Shown here: positions 25,886 to 34,607 of the stretch, one piece after another
Layout of the letters: every line of letters starts with the position of its first letter
How positions within the stretch are numbered: the stretch's first letter is position 1
DNA from: Labilibaculum sp041595635
GTDB lineage: Bacteria; Bacteroidota; Bacteroidia; Bacteroidales; Marinifilaceae
DNA length: 64,000 nt
Direction: 5' to 3'
NCBI RefSeq assembly: GCF_041595635.1
Contig: NZ_JBFHJW010000008.1
Span: 28,896 to 92,895, forward strand
Position numbers and translations under genes: made by a program
The notes under the pieces: model-generated
The model's input: only the letters and a program-made list of their open reading frames with translations
Database searches by the model: none
Told to the model about the DNA's origin: nothing

Positions 25886-26479
25886 TCAAGAGCAAAACTG
25901 GCCTTCGGAATTAAAGCTGGTTTCGACATGCTTCAAATTAATTTGACAAACTTGACGCTTAATCAGCAAAATGATGATACTTTTTCATCAGATTTTTCTG
26001 AAGATTTTATTTTGAATTTCGGACTGGGATTATACTATTATACTGAACGTTTCTATTTGGGAGTATCGGTACCTCGTTTGTTAAAAAACAACTACGATAA
26101 CGATGGTTTTAATACCACTAGCTATGGTTATAAAGAACGTCATTATTTTATGACAATGGGGGCTCTGTTCGATCTCAATGAAAATTTAAAGTTTAAACCT
26201 TCAGTTTTAACAAAGATCGTTTGGAATGCACCAGTCTCTATCGATTTATCGGCTAATTTTATCTTGAATGACATGCTTTGGCTAGGAGCCGCTTATCGTA
26301 TCGAGGATTCCATGAGTTTCCTGATTCATTACCAGCTAACCCAGCAGTTGCGAGTTGGATATGCCTACGATATGACCGAATCGGAACTGAGAAAATACAA
26401 TCAAGGAACACATGAAGTCATGATCGCCTATGATTTCCAGTTCAATAAAAAGAAGGTGATGACTCCAAGATATTTCTAA
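25886..26479 (+). pseudogene. PorP/SprF family membrane protein, 5'-truncated
   Basis: The first ATG in this frame is at 25928 (183 residues), but homologous sequence starts earlier: residues AKLAFGIKAGFDMLQ are encoded from about 25892, directly after in-frame stops at 25871 and 25883. PorP/SprF proteins are normally about 300 residues, with a signal peptide and a conserved NPAYAG segment; both are missing. What remains is the C-terminal half of the barrel (FGLGLYYYTERFYLGVSVPRLL, LRVGYAYDM, GTHEVMIAYDF). It probably cannot reach the outer membrane. The partner OmpA-type gene follows 9 bases later. The missing 5' half is replaced by the region carrying the Fic gene. Confidence 0.75.
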
Positions 26480-26488
26480 TTCTATTGA

Positions 26489-28402
26489 ATGAAAATTATG
26501 AAAAAAATAGCAACGATAATACTTTTCATCGGAATACTATCAACGAGTTTTTCGGTGAATGCACAAATGCTTGAACGAGCAAATAAATATTTTGAATCAT
26601 TTTCCTATCAGGAAGCCATTGAATTGTATGAGATTTTGTGGGAAAAGGATAGTTTAAACGAAAATGTAAGTAAGCAATTGGCAACCTCCTATCGAATGAT
26701 AAATAATTCGGAAAAATCGGAATTGTGGTATGCTCGGCTTGTTCATTCTAACATAGCAACAAGTAATGATTATTTGTATTATGCAAGAGCTTTGCAAAGC
26801 AATAAGAAGTACGAAGAGGCAAAAATTTGGATGGACAAATATCAAAAAAGTACCTCTATTTCAAATTTTGAAAGCATTCGCCCAAAGCAAATTTCAGACT
26901 TGAAAAAAGATTCTTCCCGATATCGTGTAGAGCCAATTTCAGCAAATTCAGAACAGTCCGATTTTGGCGCAGCCTACTACAAAAACGAAATTGTTTTTTC
27001 ATCTGCTAAAGAAAGGTCCAGCATCATCAAGCGGAATTATAAATGGAACAACCAAAACTATCTTCGTTTGTACAAAGCAGAAGTCATGCAAAATGGCGAT
27101 TTGAATAATCCCAAATTGTTTTCTGGTAAGTTGGAAACAAATTATCACGATGGACCCGTTTGTTTTACTGCCGATGGCAATGAGATGTTCCTAACTCGTA
27201 ATAATGTGAGTTCTTCGAAACGTGCGAAACGAGATGGGGAAGGTGTCGTAAACATTCAACTGTATCATTGTAAAAAGGAGGGTAATAAATGGTCAAAACC
27301 GGAATTGTTGCCTTTGAATTTAGAAGAATATTCTACCGGACATCCAGCCTTGTCGGATGATGGGAACAGTTTGTATTTTATTTCTGATCGTCCAGGTGGT
27401 TTTGGTGGTACCGATCTTTATGTAGCTACAAAAACCGTATCGGGTTGGAGCAACCCCAAAAATTTGGGCGAACACATTAATACTTCCGAAAATGAGATGT
27501 TTCCTTTCGTTACAGGTGACAAGTTGTTTTTTGCATCTAAGGGTCATTATGGACTCGGAGGACTCGATGTATTTACTATTGATTTGAAGCAGGAAAATGC
27601 GAAGCCGGTTAATATGGGTTTCCCGATTAATACTTCAAAAGATGATTTTGGATTGATTCTGAAAAATGGAGAAGGTTATTTTGCTTCGAATCGATTAAAA
27701 GGAGAGACTTATGATGATATTTACCACTTTGCAATTGTGTCGCGATTGCTAAAAGGGCAAGTGTTCAATGCAGAAACAAAGGAGATTCTAGGGAATTCAA
27801 AAGTGTCTTTGTTGGATGATCAGGGTGAAGTTCTCGAAAGTATAGATACGAAAGAGAATGGGAAATTTGAATTCATGATCTCAAAAGTTGCGGATTACAA
27901 AATTGAATCTGTAAAGGAAGGTTTTTCCAATGGATTGGAAACTGTTCTTGCTGTGAACTTACAGAACACTGTTGAGTATAATCTATCAGTTTATCAAATG
28001 CCAATACCAAAGGTTGAGACGAAAAAAGATCTTTTGGTTCAATCGGGAATGGTTTTGGAAAATATCTATTATGATTTAGACAAGTCAAATATTCGTAAGG
28101 ATGCGGCTGAAGAGTTGGATAAATTGGCATTGCTTATGATCGAATATCCGGATCTTAAAATAGAGTTGAGTTCTCATACCGATTCACGGGCTAGCGATGC
28201 CTATAATATGGCTCTTTCCGAGCGAAGAGCAAAAGCAGCGGTCGAATATATCGTATCTAAAGGAATTTCATCAGATCGATTGAAGGCGAAAGGTTATGGT
28301 GAGACTAAATTGATTAATCATTGTACCAATGGTGTAAAATGTAGTAAGGCCGAACATCAGGCAAACCGTCGTACCGAAGTGAAGGTTTTAGAACAATATT
28401 AA
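26489..28402 (+). CDS. OmpA-family protein with TPR and PD40 repeats (PorE-like)
   Basis: This 637-residue protein has a signal peptide ending VNAQ, TPR-like helices (about 30-130), beta-propeller PD40/WD40-like repeats (about 150-400; GHPALSDDGNSLYFISDRPGG is one), a carboxypeptidase regulatory-like domain (about 410-490), and a C-terminal OmpA peptidoglycan-binding domain (520-637; IYYDLDKSNIRKDAAEELD, SHTDSRASDAYN, NRRTEVKV). This is the layout of PorE and of the OmpA partners of PorP/SprF in type IX secretion and gliding loci. Here the PorP partner is truncated, so this gene may be an orphan. Confidence 0.88.
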   Translation: MKIMKKIATIILFIGILSTSFSVNAQMLERANKYFESFSYQEAIELYEILWEKDSLNENVSKQLATSYRMINNSEKSELWYARLVHSNIATSNDYLYYARALQSNKKYEEAKIWMDKYQKSTSISNFESIRPKQISDLKKDSSRYRVEPISANSEQSDFGAAYYKNEIVFSSAKERSSIIKRNYKWNNQNYLRLYKAEVMQNGDLNNPKLFSGKLETNYHDGPVCFTADGNEMFLTRNNVSSSKRAKRDGEGVVNIQLYHCKKEGNKWSKPELLPLNLEEYSTGHPALSDDGNSLYFISDRPGGFGGTDLYVATKTVSGWSNPKNLGEHINTSENEMFPFVTGDKLFFASKGHYGLGGLDVFTIDLKQENAKPVNMGFPINTSKDDFGLILKNGEGYFASNRLKGETYDDIYHFAIVSRLLKGQVFNAETKEILGNSKVSLLDDQGEVLESIDTKENGKFEFMISKVADYKIESVKEGFSNGLETVLAVNLQNTVEYNLSVYQMPIPKVETKKDLLVQSGMVLENIYYDLDKSNIRKDAAEELDKLALLMIEYPDLKIELSSHTDSRASDAYNMALSERRAKAAVEYIVSKGISSDRLKAKGYGETKLINHCTNGVKCSKAEHQANRRTEVKVLEQY

Positions 28403-28418
28403 ATAAATAGAATAGTAG

Positions 28419-28456
28419 AAAAAGAGCCGTACATCAATTGTGCGGCTCTTTTTATT
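28419..28456. terminator. Bidirectional terminator between OmpA-type gene and sucD
   Basis: The stem AAAAAGAGCCG / CGGCTCTTTTT with a 13-base loop serves the convergent genes on either side. Confidence 0.75.
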
Positions 28457-28473
28457 TAAAATTTATTAAGGTT

Positions 28474-29352
28474 TTATTTGCCTAATACTTCTCGCATTTT
28501 TTTACCGATATCAGCAGGTGATTTTACTACGTGAATTCCCGCAGCAGCCAAAGCCTTCATTTTTTCTTCGGCAGTACCTTTTCCACCAGCAATAATAGCG
28601 CCGGCATGTCCCATACGTTTGCCAGGAGGTGCTGTTTGTCCCGCAATAAATGCAACAACAGGTTTACTAACATTTTCAGCAATGTAAGCGGCAGCATCTT
28701 CTTCGTCCGATCCACCAATTTCGCCAATTAAAACAATGGCTTCGGTTTTAGGATCTTCATTTAAAAGTTTAACAGCAGCCATATGCTTTGTTCCGATAAT
28801 CGGATCCCCACCAATACCAATTGCTGTTGATTGTCCCAAACCGGCTTCACCTAGCTGATGAACAGCCTCGTAGGTTAAAGTTCCTGATCGGGAAATAATA
28901 CCGATGGTACCTGGTTTGTGAATAAAGCCTGGCATGATTCCAATTTTAGCTTCTCCTGGTGTAATAACGCCTGGACAGTTGGGACCAATTAGTCGTGTTT
29001 TTGGGTGTTTTTTTAGATATTCATGAACCTTTAACATGTCCAAAGTAGGAATTCCTTCGGTTATGCAAACAACCAAGGCAACGCCAGCATCAGCTGCTTC
29101 CATAATGGCATCGGCAGCAAATGGCGGTGGAACAAAAATTACCGAGGCATTGGCTCCAGTTTTCGAAACTGCACCACGCATGGTATTGTGAATTGGAATT
29201 TTATCCATAAACAGCTGACCGCCTTTGCCTGGGGTAACACCGGCAACTACATTGGTTCCATATTCTATCATTTGTTGGGTATGAAAAGCCCCTTCGGAAC
29301 CTGTGATTCCTTGAACCACAAGTTTTGTGTTTTTATCTACTAATACACTCAT
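28474..29352 (-). CDS. sucD: Succinyl-CoA synthetase, alpha subunit
   Basis: This 292-residue protein is of normal length. The CoA-binding Rossmann part has VQGITGSEGAFHTQQM and VAGVTPGKGG. The ligase part has GPNCPGVITPGE, GIISRSGTLTYEA and the phospho-His segment GHAGAIIAGGKGTAEEK. With SucC it interconverts succinyl-CoA plus NDP/Pi and succinate plus NTP in the TCA cycle. Its ATG overlaps the sucC stop by one base (TAATG), so the two are translationally coupled. Confidence 0.96.
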   Translation of the reverse strand: MSVLVDKNTKLVVQGITGSEGAFHTQQMIEYGTNVVAGVTPGKGGQLFMDKIPIHNTMRGAVSKTGANASVIFVPPPFAADAIMEAADAGVALVVCITEGIPTLDMLKVHEYLKKHPKTRLIGPNCPGVITPGEAKIGIMPGFIHKPGTIGIISRSGTLTYEAVHQLGEAGLGQSTAIGIGGDPIIGTKHMAAVKLLNEDPKTEAIVLIGEIGGSDEEDAAAYIAENVSKPVVAFIAGQTAPPGKRMGHAGAIIAGGKGTAEEKMKALAAAGIHVVKSPADIGKKMREVLGK

Positions 29353-30521
29353 TATGATTTCATGGTTTTAAGGGTGGCTACTACTTTTTTAGCAGCATCT
29401 TTTAGTTCTGTTGCTGCAATAATATTCATTCCTGATTCTTCCAAAAGTTTTTTGCCTTCTTCAGCGTTAGTCCCTTGCAAACGAACCACAATGGGTACTT
29501 TTGTATCGATGTTTTTAATGGCCTCAATCACTCCTTTTGCCACTCTGTCGCAACGAACAATTCCCCCAAAAATGTTGATTAAAACAGCCTTTACACTGCC
29601 ATCGGAAAGGATGATTCGAAAGCCTTTTTCAACGGTTTCGGCCGAAGCTCCTCCTCCAACATCAAGGAAGTTTGCAGGTTCTCCGCCAGTTAGCTTAATA
29701 ATATCCATGGTTCCCATAGCCAACCCAGCACCATTTACCATGCAACCTATATTTCCATCTAACTTAATGTAGTTTAATCCTGATTGACCAGCTTCAATTT
29801 CCAGAGGTTCTTCTTCATCTAAATCGCGCAATGCACTAATGTCTTTATGACGATACAAAGCGTTGTCGTCGAAATTGGCTTTGGCATCCAGGGCAATTAC
29901 ATCTCCTTCTTTGGTAACTACCAATGGGTTGATCTCAAAAATGGAAGCGTCGGTTCCCATGTAGGCTTTGTAAAGAGCCATCAGAAATTTTACCCCGTTT
30001 TTATGAGCATCTCCCGTTAGACCCAATGCAAAAGCCATTCGTCGTGCTTGAAAGGCTTGTAGACCAACGGCTGTATCAACGGCCACTTTTACAATTTTCT
30101 CGGGAGTTTCTTCGGCAACCTTCTCGATTTCCATTCCACCTTCGGTTGATACCATAAAGGTAACCTTCGAAGTGGCTCGATCCATTACGATTCCAGCATA
30201 CAACTCGCGGTCGATGTTTGAAGCTGCTTCAATTAATATTTTTTTCACCAAATTTCCTTCCGGACCAGTCTGATGAGTGATTAGTGTCATGCCTAAGATA
30301 TCGTTTGCGTAACGAGTGACATCTTTTGCTGTTGGTGCAAATTTAACACCTCCACCTTTGCCTCTTCCACCTGCGTGGATTTGGGCTTTTACTACTACGG
30401 GCAGGCCAATTTCCGACGCTGCTTTTTCAGCTTCCTTTACCGAAAAAGCAATTTTGCTTTCGGGAACAGGAACACCAAATGAGCGTAAAATGTCCTTTGC
30501 TTGATATTCGTGAATCTTCAT
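29352..30521 (-). CDS. sucC: Succinyl-CoA synthetase, beta subunit
   Basis: This 389-residue protein starts MKIHEYQAKDILRSFGVPVP, the standard start of SucC with its ATP-grasp domain (VVVKAQIHAGGRGKGGGVK). Mg/ATP ligands lie in FEINPLVVTKEGDVIALDAK. The C-terminal ligase domain has LDVGGGASAETVEKGF and NIFGGIVRCDRVAKG. It provides the nucleotide-binding subunit of the heterodimer or heterotetramer. It is first in the sucCD operon; about 480 bases of non-coding DNA lie upstream. Confidence 0.96.
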   Translation of the reverse strand: MKIHEYQAKDILRSFGVPVPESKIAFSVKEAEKAASEIGLPVVVKAQIHAGGRGKGGGVKFAPTAKDVTRYANDILGMTLITHQTGPEGNLVKKILIEAASNIDRELYAGIVMDRATSKVTFMVSTEGGMEIEKVAEETPEKIVKVAVDTAVGLQAFQARRMAFALGLTGDAHKNGVKFLMALYKAYMGTDASIFEINPLVVTKEGDVIALDAKANFDDNALYRHKDISALRDLDEEEPLEIEAGQSGLNYIKLDGNIGCMVNGAGLAMGTMDIIKLTGGEPANFLDVGGGASAETVEKGFRIILSDGSVKAVLINIFGGIVRCDRVAKGVIEAIKNIDTKVPIVVRLQGTNAEEGKKLLEESGMNIIAATELKDAAKKVVATLKTMKS

Positions 30522-31004
30522 TCTTACAATTTTATTTGTTAGGATTAGATAAAGACTTGCCCTAGATCTGTTTTTTTATTGTTTTCAATTGATTTTGAGT
30601 AACTAAGCAAGTCGGTAACAATAATTATTTAATTGGTTAACTTTAGAATAACCTAAATATATAAATATCTGTATGAAATAAAAAGGACATTTGCTGGAAA
30701 TTTAAAAGAGTTTTTAGTCTTTTTGTTTTTTAGCTTGGATGATTTGAAAATCAGGCTAATTGACAATAAATGATAGAAGTGATGTATTTGTAGAATGGAT
30801 TTTAGTATTGATTTGTGCATGTTTAGAACCGAAAATCATGTGAAAACTTCCATTTATCGAATAAAAAGAAGATTCTCCCGATAAAAGGAAGGTAGAAGTC
30901 TTCATATTTTGTAATTTCAAACCCAAAGTAAAAATCAAGATAGGAGAACTATTTTGGTTTGTGTAATTTGTTTATTTTTAATCAGAATTAGTAAATACAT
31001 AAAC
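30522..31004. other. Intergenic region between divergent sucCD and the PspA cluster
   Basis: The 483 bases are AT-rich, with only short frames without coding character. They must hold promoters for both directions, but no good TTTG...TAnnTTTG pair was found. Nothing else was recognised. Confidence 0.5.
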
Positions 31005-31400
31005 ATGAAAACATATTTTAGTAAGGTAAAAGAGTACCTTTTGAATTTGGAATATAATATTATACAGGAAGATGAAGCTGAAGAACTTTTTGTGGTTGAA
31101 AATCCGGAAGGTGGTATCGCCAACTTAGTGGTTGATTGTGAGGATCCAATTTTAATTGTTGAAGGATTGCTTTTTGAAATCAAAGAGGAGAATGTGGATC
31201 TTTACAAATCATTATTGATGAAGAATAGAGAAATTATTCATGGTGCCTTTGTACTAGATCAAACAGGAAAGAAAGTTCTTTTTAGAGATACACTTCAATT
31301 GGAGAATTTAGATCAAAATGAACTAGAAGCAACGCTTAATTCTTTGGAAATGTTATTGAGCGAATTCTCCGAAGAAATTATATCATTTTCAAAATTGTAA
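31005..31400 (+). CDS. YbjN/CesT-like small protein heading the PspA cluster
   Basis: This acidic protein of about 131 residues starts at MKTYFSKVKEYL. The ATG at 31005 is preferred to a frame-open GTG at 30957 because the extra residues are unlike the family. It has an alpha-beta layout: an N-terminal helix, strands EELFVVENPEGGIANLVVDCEDPILIVEG, and C-terminal helices (LEATLNSLEMLLSEFSEEI), like YbjN or type III secretion chaperones of the CesT fold. No signal peptide is present. It is 19 bases upstream of pspA, in the position that YjfI holds beside the PspA paralog YjfJ in E. coli. A chaperone or adaptor role is inferred. Confidence 0.65.
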   Translation: MKTYFSKVKEYLLNLEYNIIQEDEAEELFVVENPEGGIANLVVDCEDPILIVEGLLFEIKEENVDLYKSLLMKNREIIHGAFVLDQTGKKVLFRDTLQLENLDQNELEATLNSLEMLLSEFSEEIISFSKL

Positions 31401-31419
31401 CTTAATAAACCAATATAAA

Positions 31420-32124
31420 ATGGGAATTTTTAGTAGATTATTTAACGTGGGCAAAGCAGAAGCTCACTCCGCTATAGATAAATTGGAAGATCCGATTAAG
31501 ATGACCGAGCAGGGAATTAGAGATCTGAAAAAAGATTTAGATAAGAGTTTGCAGGCTTTGGCCGAAGTAAAAGCAATGGCCATTCGCAGTAAAAGAGAAT
31601 TGAATGAGCAACAATCAGTAGCTAAAAACTACGAGCAAAAAGCAATATTATTGCTTCAAAAAGCAGAGAAAGGAGAGTTGCAAATGTCGGAAGCAGAACG
31701 GTTGGCTACTGAAGCTTTGGCGAAAAAGGAAGATGCCGTTTCGGCAGCAGTACGATCACAGGAATCGGTTGCTAAATTTGATACCAGTATCAGTCAGCTG
31801 GATACAAATGTGAAAAAGCTGAAATCGACTATCACTCGTTACGAAAATGAGTTGAGAACTTTAAAAGCGCGTGCTCGAGTTAGTCAGGCCACACAAAAAA
31901 TAAACAAACAGCTTTCTGGAATTGATAGTTCAGGAACGGTTGGTATGTTAGAGAAAATGAAAGATAAAGTGGCTCAACAAGAAGCCATGGCCGAGGCTTA
32001 CGGTGATATTGCTTTCGAAAATCGTAGTTTAGATGAGGAAATTGATGCTACTTTAAGCGATACCAATGTGAAAGCATCTAATGCATTGGAAGAGCTAAAA
32101 GCAAAAATGAAGAACAAAGAATAG
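31420..32124 (+). CDS. PspA/IM30 (ESCRT-III-like) family protein
   Basis: This 234-residue protein is almost entirely helical, starting MGIFSRLFNVGKAEAHSAID, the amphipathic helix 0 and helix 1 start of PspA/Vipp1. DPIKMTEQGIRDLKKDL is the conserved helix-1 signature. Long coiled coils follow (about 25-200). PspA proteins bind anionic membrane lipids and assemble into rods or rings that repair membranes under stress. The neighbours (YbjN-like, DUF4178, DUF350 and others) point to the YjfJ subgroup rather than the classical pspABC operon. Confidence 0.9.
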   Translation: MGIFSRLFNVGKAEAHSAIDKLEDPIKMTEQGIRDLKKDLDKSLQALAEVKAMAIRSKRELNEQQSVAKNYEQKAILLLQKAEKGELQMSEAERLATEALAKKEDAVSAAVRSQESVAKFDTSISQLDTNVKKLKSTITRYENELRTLKARARVSQATQKINKQLSGIDSSGTVGMLEKMKDKVAQQEAMAEAYGDIAFENRSLDEEIDATLSDTNVKASNALEELKAKMKNKE

Positions 32125-32152
32125 CTGTTTGCAAAATTGAACGATAGTAAAA

Positions 32153-32689
32153 ATGGGATTTACCGATTTTTTTAAACGGAAACAGCCGAAGTATGACACT
32201 ACCAATATCCGGGTTACCGACCTGGATGTTGGTTTTGTTTTTGATTACGATTTATCGAGCTGGGAAGTACAAGCTAAATATGAGTATGATTGGGGCGACA
32301 ATTATTTCTCGAAAGAATACAAAATTAATAATGGCAGTAAAACGCTTTTCCTTTCAGTGGAAGAGGATGATGAATTGTATTTGTCTGTTTCGCAGAAATT
32401 AAAAGTACGTCAGATTGGCACGCAGGTTCACGATGATCTGATGAGGCTTCAAAAAGCTCCTGACTCCTTCGAATATGAAGGGAAAAAGTATTTTTTGGAG
32501 AAAGAAGCTCCAGGTTATTTTAATGAAAAAGCTCGCAACGAAGATTGGGTGGAATTTATATCCTGGAATTATGAAGATGAGTCGGGAAATTTTTTGGTTT
32601 GCATTGAACAATGGGACGAAAAAGAATTCGAAGCTTCCTCTGGAAAGTTCATTCAAGAGTTCGAAATTTCCAATATCTTGCCGAAATGA
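32153..32689 (+). CDS. DUF4178 protein
   Basis: This 178-residue soluble protein begins MGFTDFFKRKQPKYD and then forms a beta-rich domain matching DUF4178: VTDLDVGFVFDYDLSSWEV, EWQAKYEYDWGD-like strands, and a C-terminal repeat of the same pattern (GNFLVCIEQWDEKEF). DUF4178 has no assigned biochemical role but recurs beside PspA and DUF350 genes, in the place of YjfK (DUF2491) in enterobacteria. It is 28 bases after pspA. Confidence 0.75.
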   Translation: MGFTDFFKRKQPKYDTTNIRVTDLDVGFVFDYDLSSWEVQAKYEYDWGDNYFSKEYKINNGSKTLFLSVEEDDELYLSVSQKLKVRQIGTQVHDDLMRLQKAPDSFEYEGKKYFLEKEAPGYFNEKARNEDWVEFISWNYEDESGNFLVCIEQWDEKEFEASSGKFIQEFEISNILPK

Positions 32690-32707
32690 CTTGTGAATAG
32701 TTCTTTG

Positions 32708-32715
32708 TAACTTTG
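32708..32715 (+). promoter_or_regulatory. Predicted -7 box for the Ser/Arg-rich protein gene
   Basis: TAACTTTG matches TAnnTTTG and lies 95 bases upstream of the start. The expected TTTG box upstream is not well formed. A 15-base palindrome (ATGGAAT-T-ATTCCAT, 32731-32745) follows. Confidence 0.35.
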
Positions 32716-32802
32716 CAGTATAAAAAGAAGATGGAATTATTCCATTTCCAATTTATGGCTGCGAATTCATAATTCTTAACCGATAATTCAAACTTATAAT
32801 TT

Positions 32803-33600
32803 ATGAACACATTAACGAAAGTAATCCTCGGGATTATTGTTGTGTTTTTTATCGCTAAAACTTGTAGTAGAAGTGATTCTTCCTCTACAATTGCGGTGAC
32901 TGAAACATGGCAAAAATCGCCAGTTGATAATATAATTAAAGATTTAAATGCAGAACAGAATTTCTCCATTGTCTTATTCGATATGGATGCTGATGAAGCT
33001 TCGGATTCTTATCGTCACCAATATCAGGTGATCATTGAAAAAGCAGATACTGTTACTGAGCAAAAATCTTCCTGGAAAAATGTGAGTGCTAGTTTCTTCT
33101 CTCAGCATCTTAACGATATGGGAATGGAAATTGCCTCTAAAAAGGATGGTGTAGTTACAAAACAAGCGGTTCCTGCAGGATACAATCATTATGTGGGGAA
33201 TGAAAAATACGGACATTGGGAAAACCGTGGAGGATCTTCGTTTTGGGCTTTTTACGGACAATATGCCTTTATGTCATCTATGTTTAATATGATGAGCTAC
33301 AGACGTTCCTATTGGGATGACTATCGTGGAGGTGGATATTATGGAAGTTCAAGAGGTTATTACGGTCCAAGTGGAAGTAGTCCTGTGTATGGAACAAAAT
33401 CCTATACTTCGTCGGGGAGTGGAAGAAGCACAAAATGGGCAAGCAAACCTTCTAGCTTTAAAGATAAAGTGAGAAGTCGGGTGAGTCGTTCCAGTTCAAG
33501 CACAAGGTCATCTGCGCGATCATCAAGCAAAACTACCCGTAGCTCTTCAAGATACCGTAGCAGCTCAACTCGTTCTCGTAGCGGGGGATTCGGAAAATAA
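32803..33600 (+). CDS. Membrane-anchored protein with Ser/Arg-rich tail (YjfM-like layout)
   Basis: This 265-residue protein has one N-terminal hydrophobic segment, ILGIIVVFFIAKTC, that could be a membrane anchor or an atypical lipoprotein signal. Residues 25-125 are a mixed alpha-beta domain of unknown family. Residues about 140-200 are Tyr/Gly-rich (RRSYWDDYRGGGYYGS), and 200-265 are a highly basic Ser/Arg repeat ending SGGFGK. This resembles the overall layout of DUF1190 proteins YjfM/YgiB of E. coli (anchor, Gly/Ser-rich tail ending in GGFG), but no domain-level match can be claimed. The tail could bind nucleic acid, polyanionic lipid or phosphate-rich surfaces. Confidence 0.65.
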   Translation: MNTLTKVILGIIVVFFIAKTCSRSDSSSTIAVTETWQKSPVDNIIKDLNAEQNFSIVLFDMDADEASDSYRHQYQVIIEKADTVTEQKSSWKNVSASFFSQHLNDMGMEIASKKDGVVTKQAVPAGYNHYVGNEKYGHWENRGGSSFWAFYGQYAFMSSMFNMMSYRRSYWDDYRGGGYYGSSRGYYGPSGSSPVYGTKSYTSSGSGRSTKWASKPSSFKDKVRSRVSRSSSSTRSSARSSSKTTRSSSRYRSSSTRSRSGGFGK

Positions 33601-33630
33601 ACCATTGTGTAATTCATAGATTTACTTATT

Positions 33631-34503
33631 ATGATGTCATTATCAGAAATTTCATTTATTATTTATGATGCAGTGGCTTATATTGCTGTTGCTTTTGCTA
33701 TTTTCCTAGTAGGAAAATTTGTTTACCAATTGCTTCATCCCTCTTTTAAAGTAAAAGAAGAGTTGGTGAAAAAGGACAATCTTGCCTTTGCCATAGCGCA
33801 TGTTGGCTACTATGTTGGACTTCTGCTTTCAATAGGAAGTGCAATAGTGGGTCCATCGAATGGTTTACTTACCGACCTGATTGATATTGCTGTGTATGGT
33901 TTATTGGCCATTGTGCTTTTAAATATTTCCATATTCATGTCGGATTACTTTCTATTGAGAAGATTTTCTATCCGAAAGGAAATTATCGAGGATCAGAATG
34001 TGGGAACTGGTGTGGTCGAAGGTGCCGTTTCGGTAGCTTCTGGTTTAATTATTTTTGGCGCTGTATCGGGCGAGAGTGGTGGCCTTTTGTTTGGAATTCT
34101 TACGGCTGTTGTTTTCTGGGCTTTTGGTCAGATTGCCTTACTTGTTACCACACGTGTTTACAATTGGATAACTCCTTATAATTTGCACGAACACATCGAA
34201 AAAGATAATGTAGCTGTTGGTGTTGGTTTTGCAGGTGCCATTATTGCCATTGGGAACTTAATTCGATTTGGATTGGCTGGCGATTTTAACGGTTGGATCC
34301 CTACTTTTAGCGAAGCTGGGTTCGAGCTTGTTGTAGGAATTATTCTATTGCCAGTGATGCGATTGATTACCGATAAAATTTTGCTTCCGGGCGAACGCTT
34401 AACCGATGAAATTATCAATCAGGAAAAACCCAATGTGGGTGCTGCCTTGGTTGAAGCTTTTGCTTATATAGGTGGTTCGGTGCTTATAACCTGGTGCCTT
34501 TAA
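33631..34503 (+). CDS. DUF350 membrane protein (duplicated, YjfL-like)
   Basis: This 290-residue integral membrane protein has about eight hydrophobic helices in two similar halves. Each half contains the DUF350 pattern NLAFAIAHVGYYVGLLLSIG (first copy about 50-69) and NVAVGVGFAGAIIAIGNLI (second copy about 190-208), followed by Gly/Pro-bounded helices. E. coli YjfL has a single copy of about 130 residues, so this is a fused duplication. DUF350 proteins are linked to PspA-like proteins and are thought to act in membrane stress, without known activity. Confidence 0.85.
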   Translation: MMSLSEISFIIYDAVAYIAVAFAIFLVGKFVYQLLHPSFKVKEELVKKDNLAFAIAHVGYYVGLLLSIGSAIVGPSNGLLTDLIDIAVYGLLAIVLLNISIFMSDYFLLRRFSIRKEIIEDQNVGTGVVEGAVSVASGLIIFGAVSGESGGLLFGILTAVVFWAFGQIALLVTTRVYNWITPYNLHEHIEKDNVAVGVGFAGAIIAIGNLIRFGLAGDFNGWIPTFSEAGFELVVGIILLPVMRLITDKILLPGERLTDEIINQEKPNVGAALVEAFAYIGGSVLITWCL

Positions 34504-34524
34504 TGTTAGAAATTATAAATGTTG

Positions 34525-34605
34525 AATTATGAATTAAAGAGAGTGAGTTGGATCATGCTATTTTGTGTATTCCCATTCATAGTTAATAATTCGTAATTCA
34601 TAATT
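34525..34605. repeat. Perfect 12-bp inverted repeat in the DUF350/spermidine synthase gap
   Basis: AATTATGAATTA at 34525-34536 is the exact reverse complement of TAATTCATAATT at 34594-34605, with 57 bases between. Related AATTCATAATT copies occur at about 32764-32774 and 36194-36204. Confidence 0.6.
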
Positions 34606-34607
34606 AT

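Noticed and set aside
29362..30504. Pro/Ser-rich plus-strand frames opposite sucC
   Set aside because: Long antisense frames are a usual by-product of conserved biased codons; sucC itself is unambiguous.
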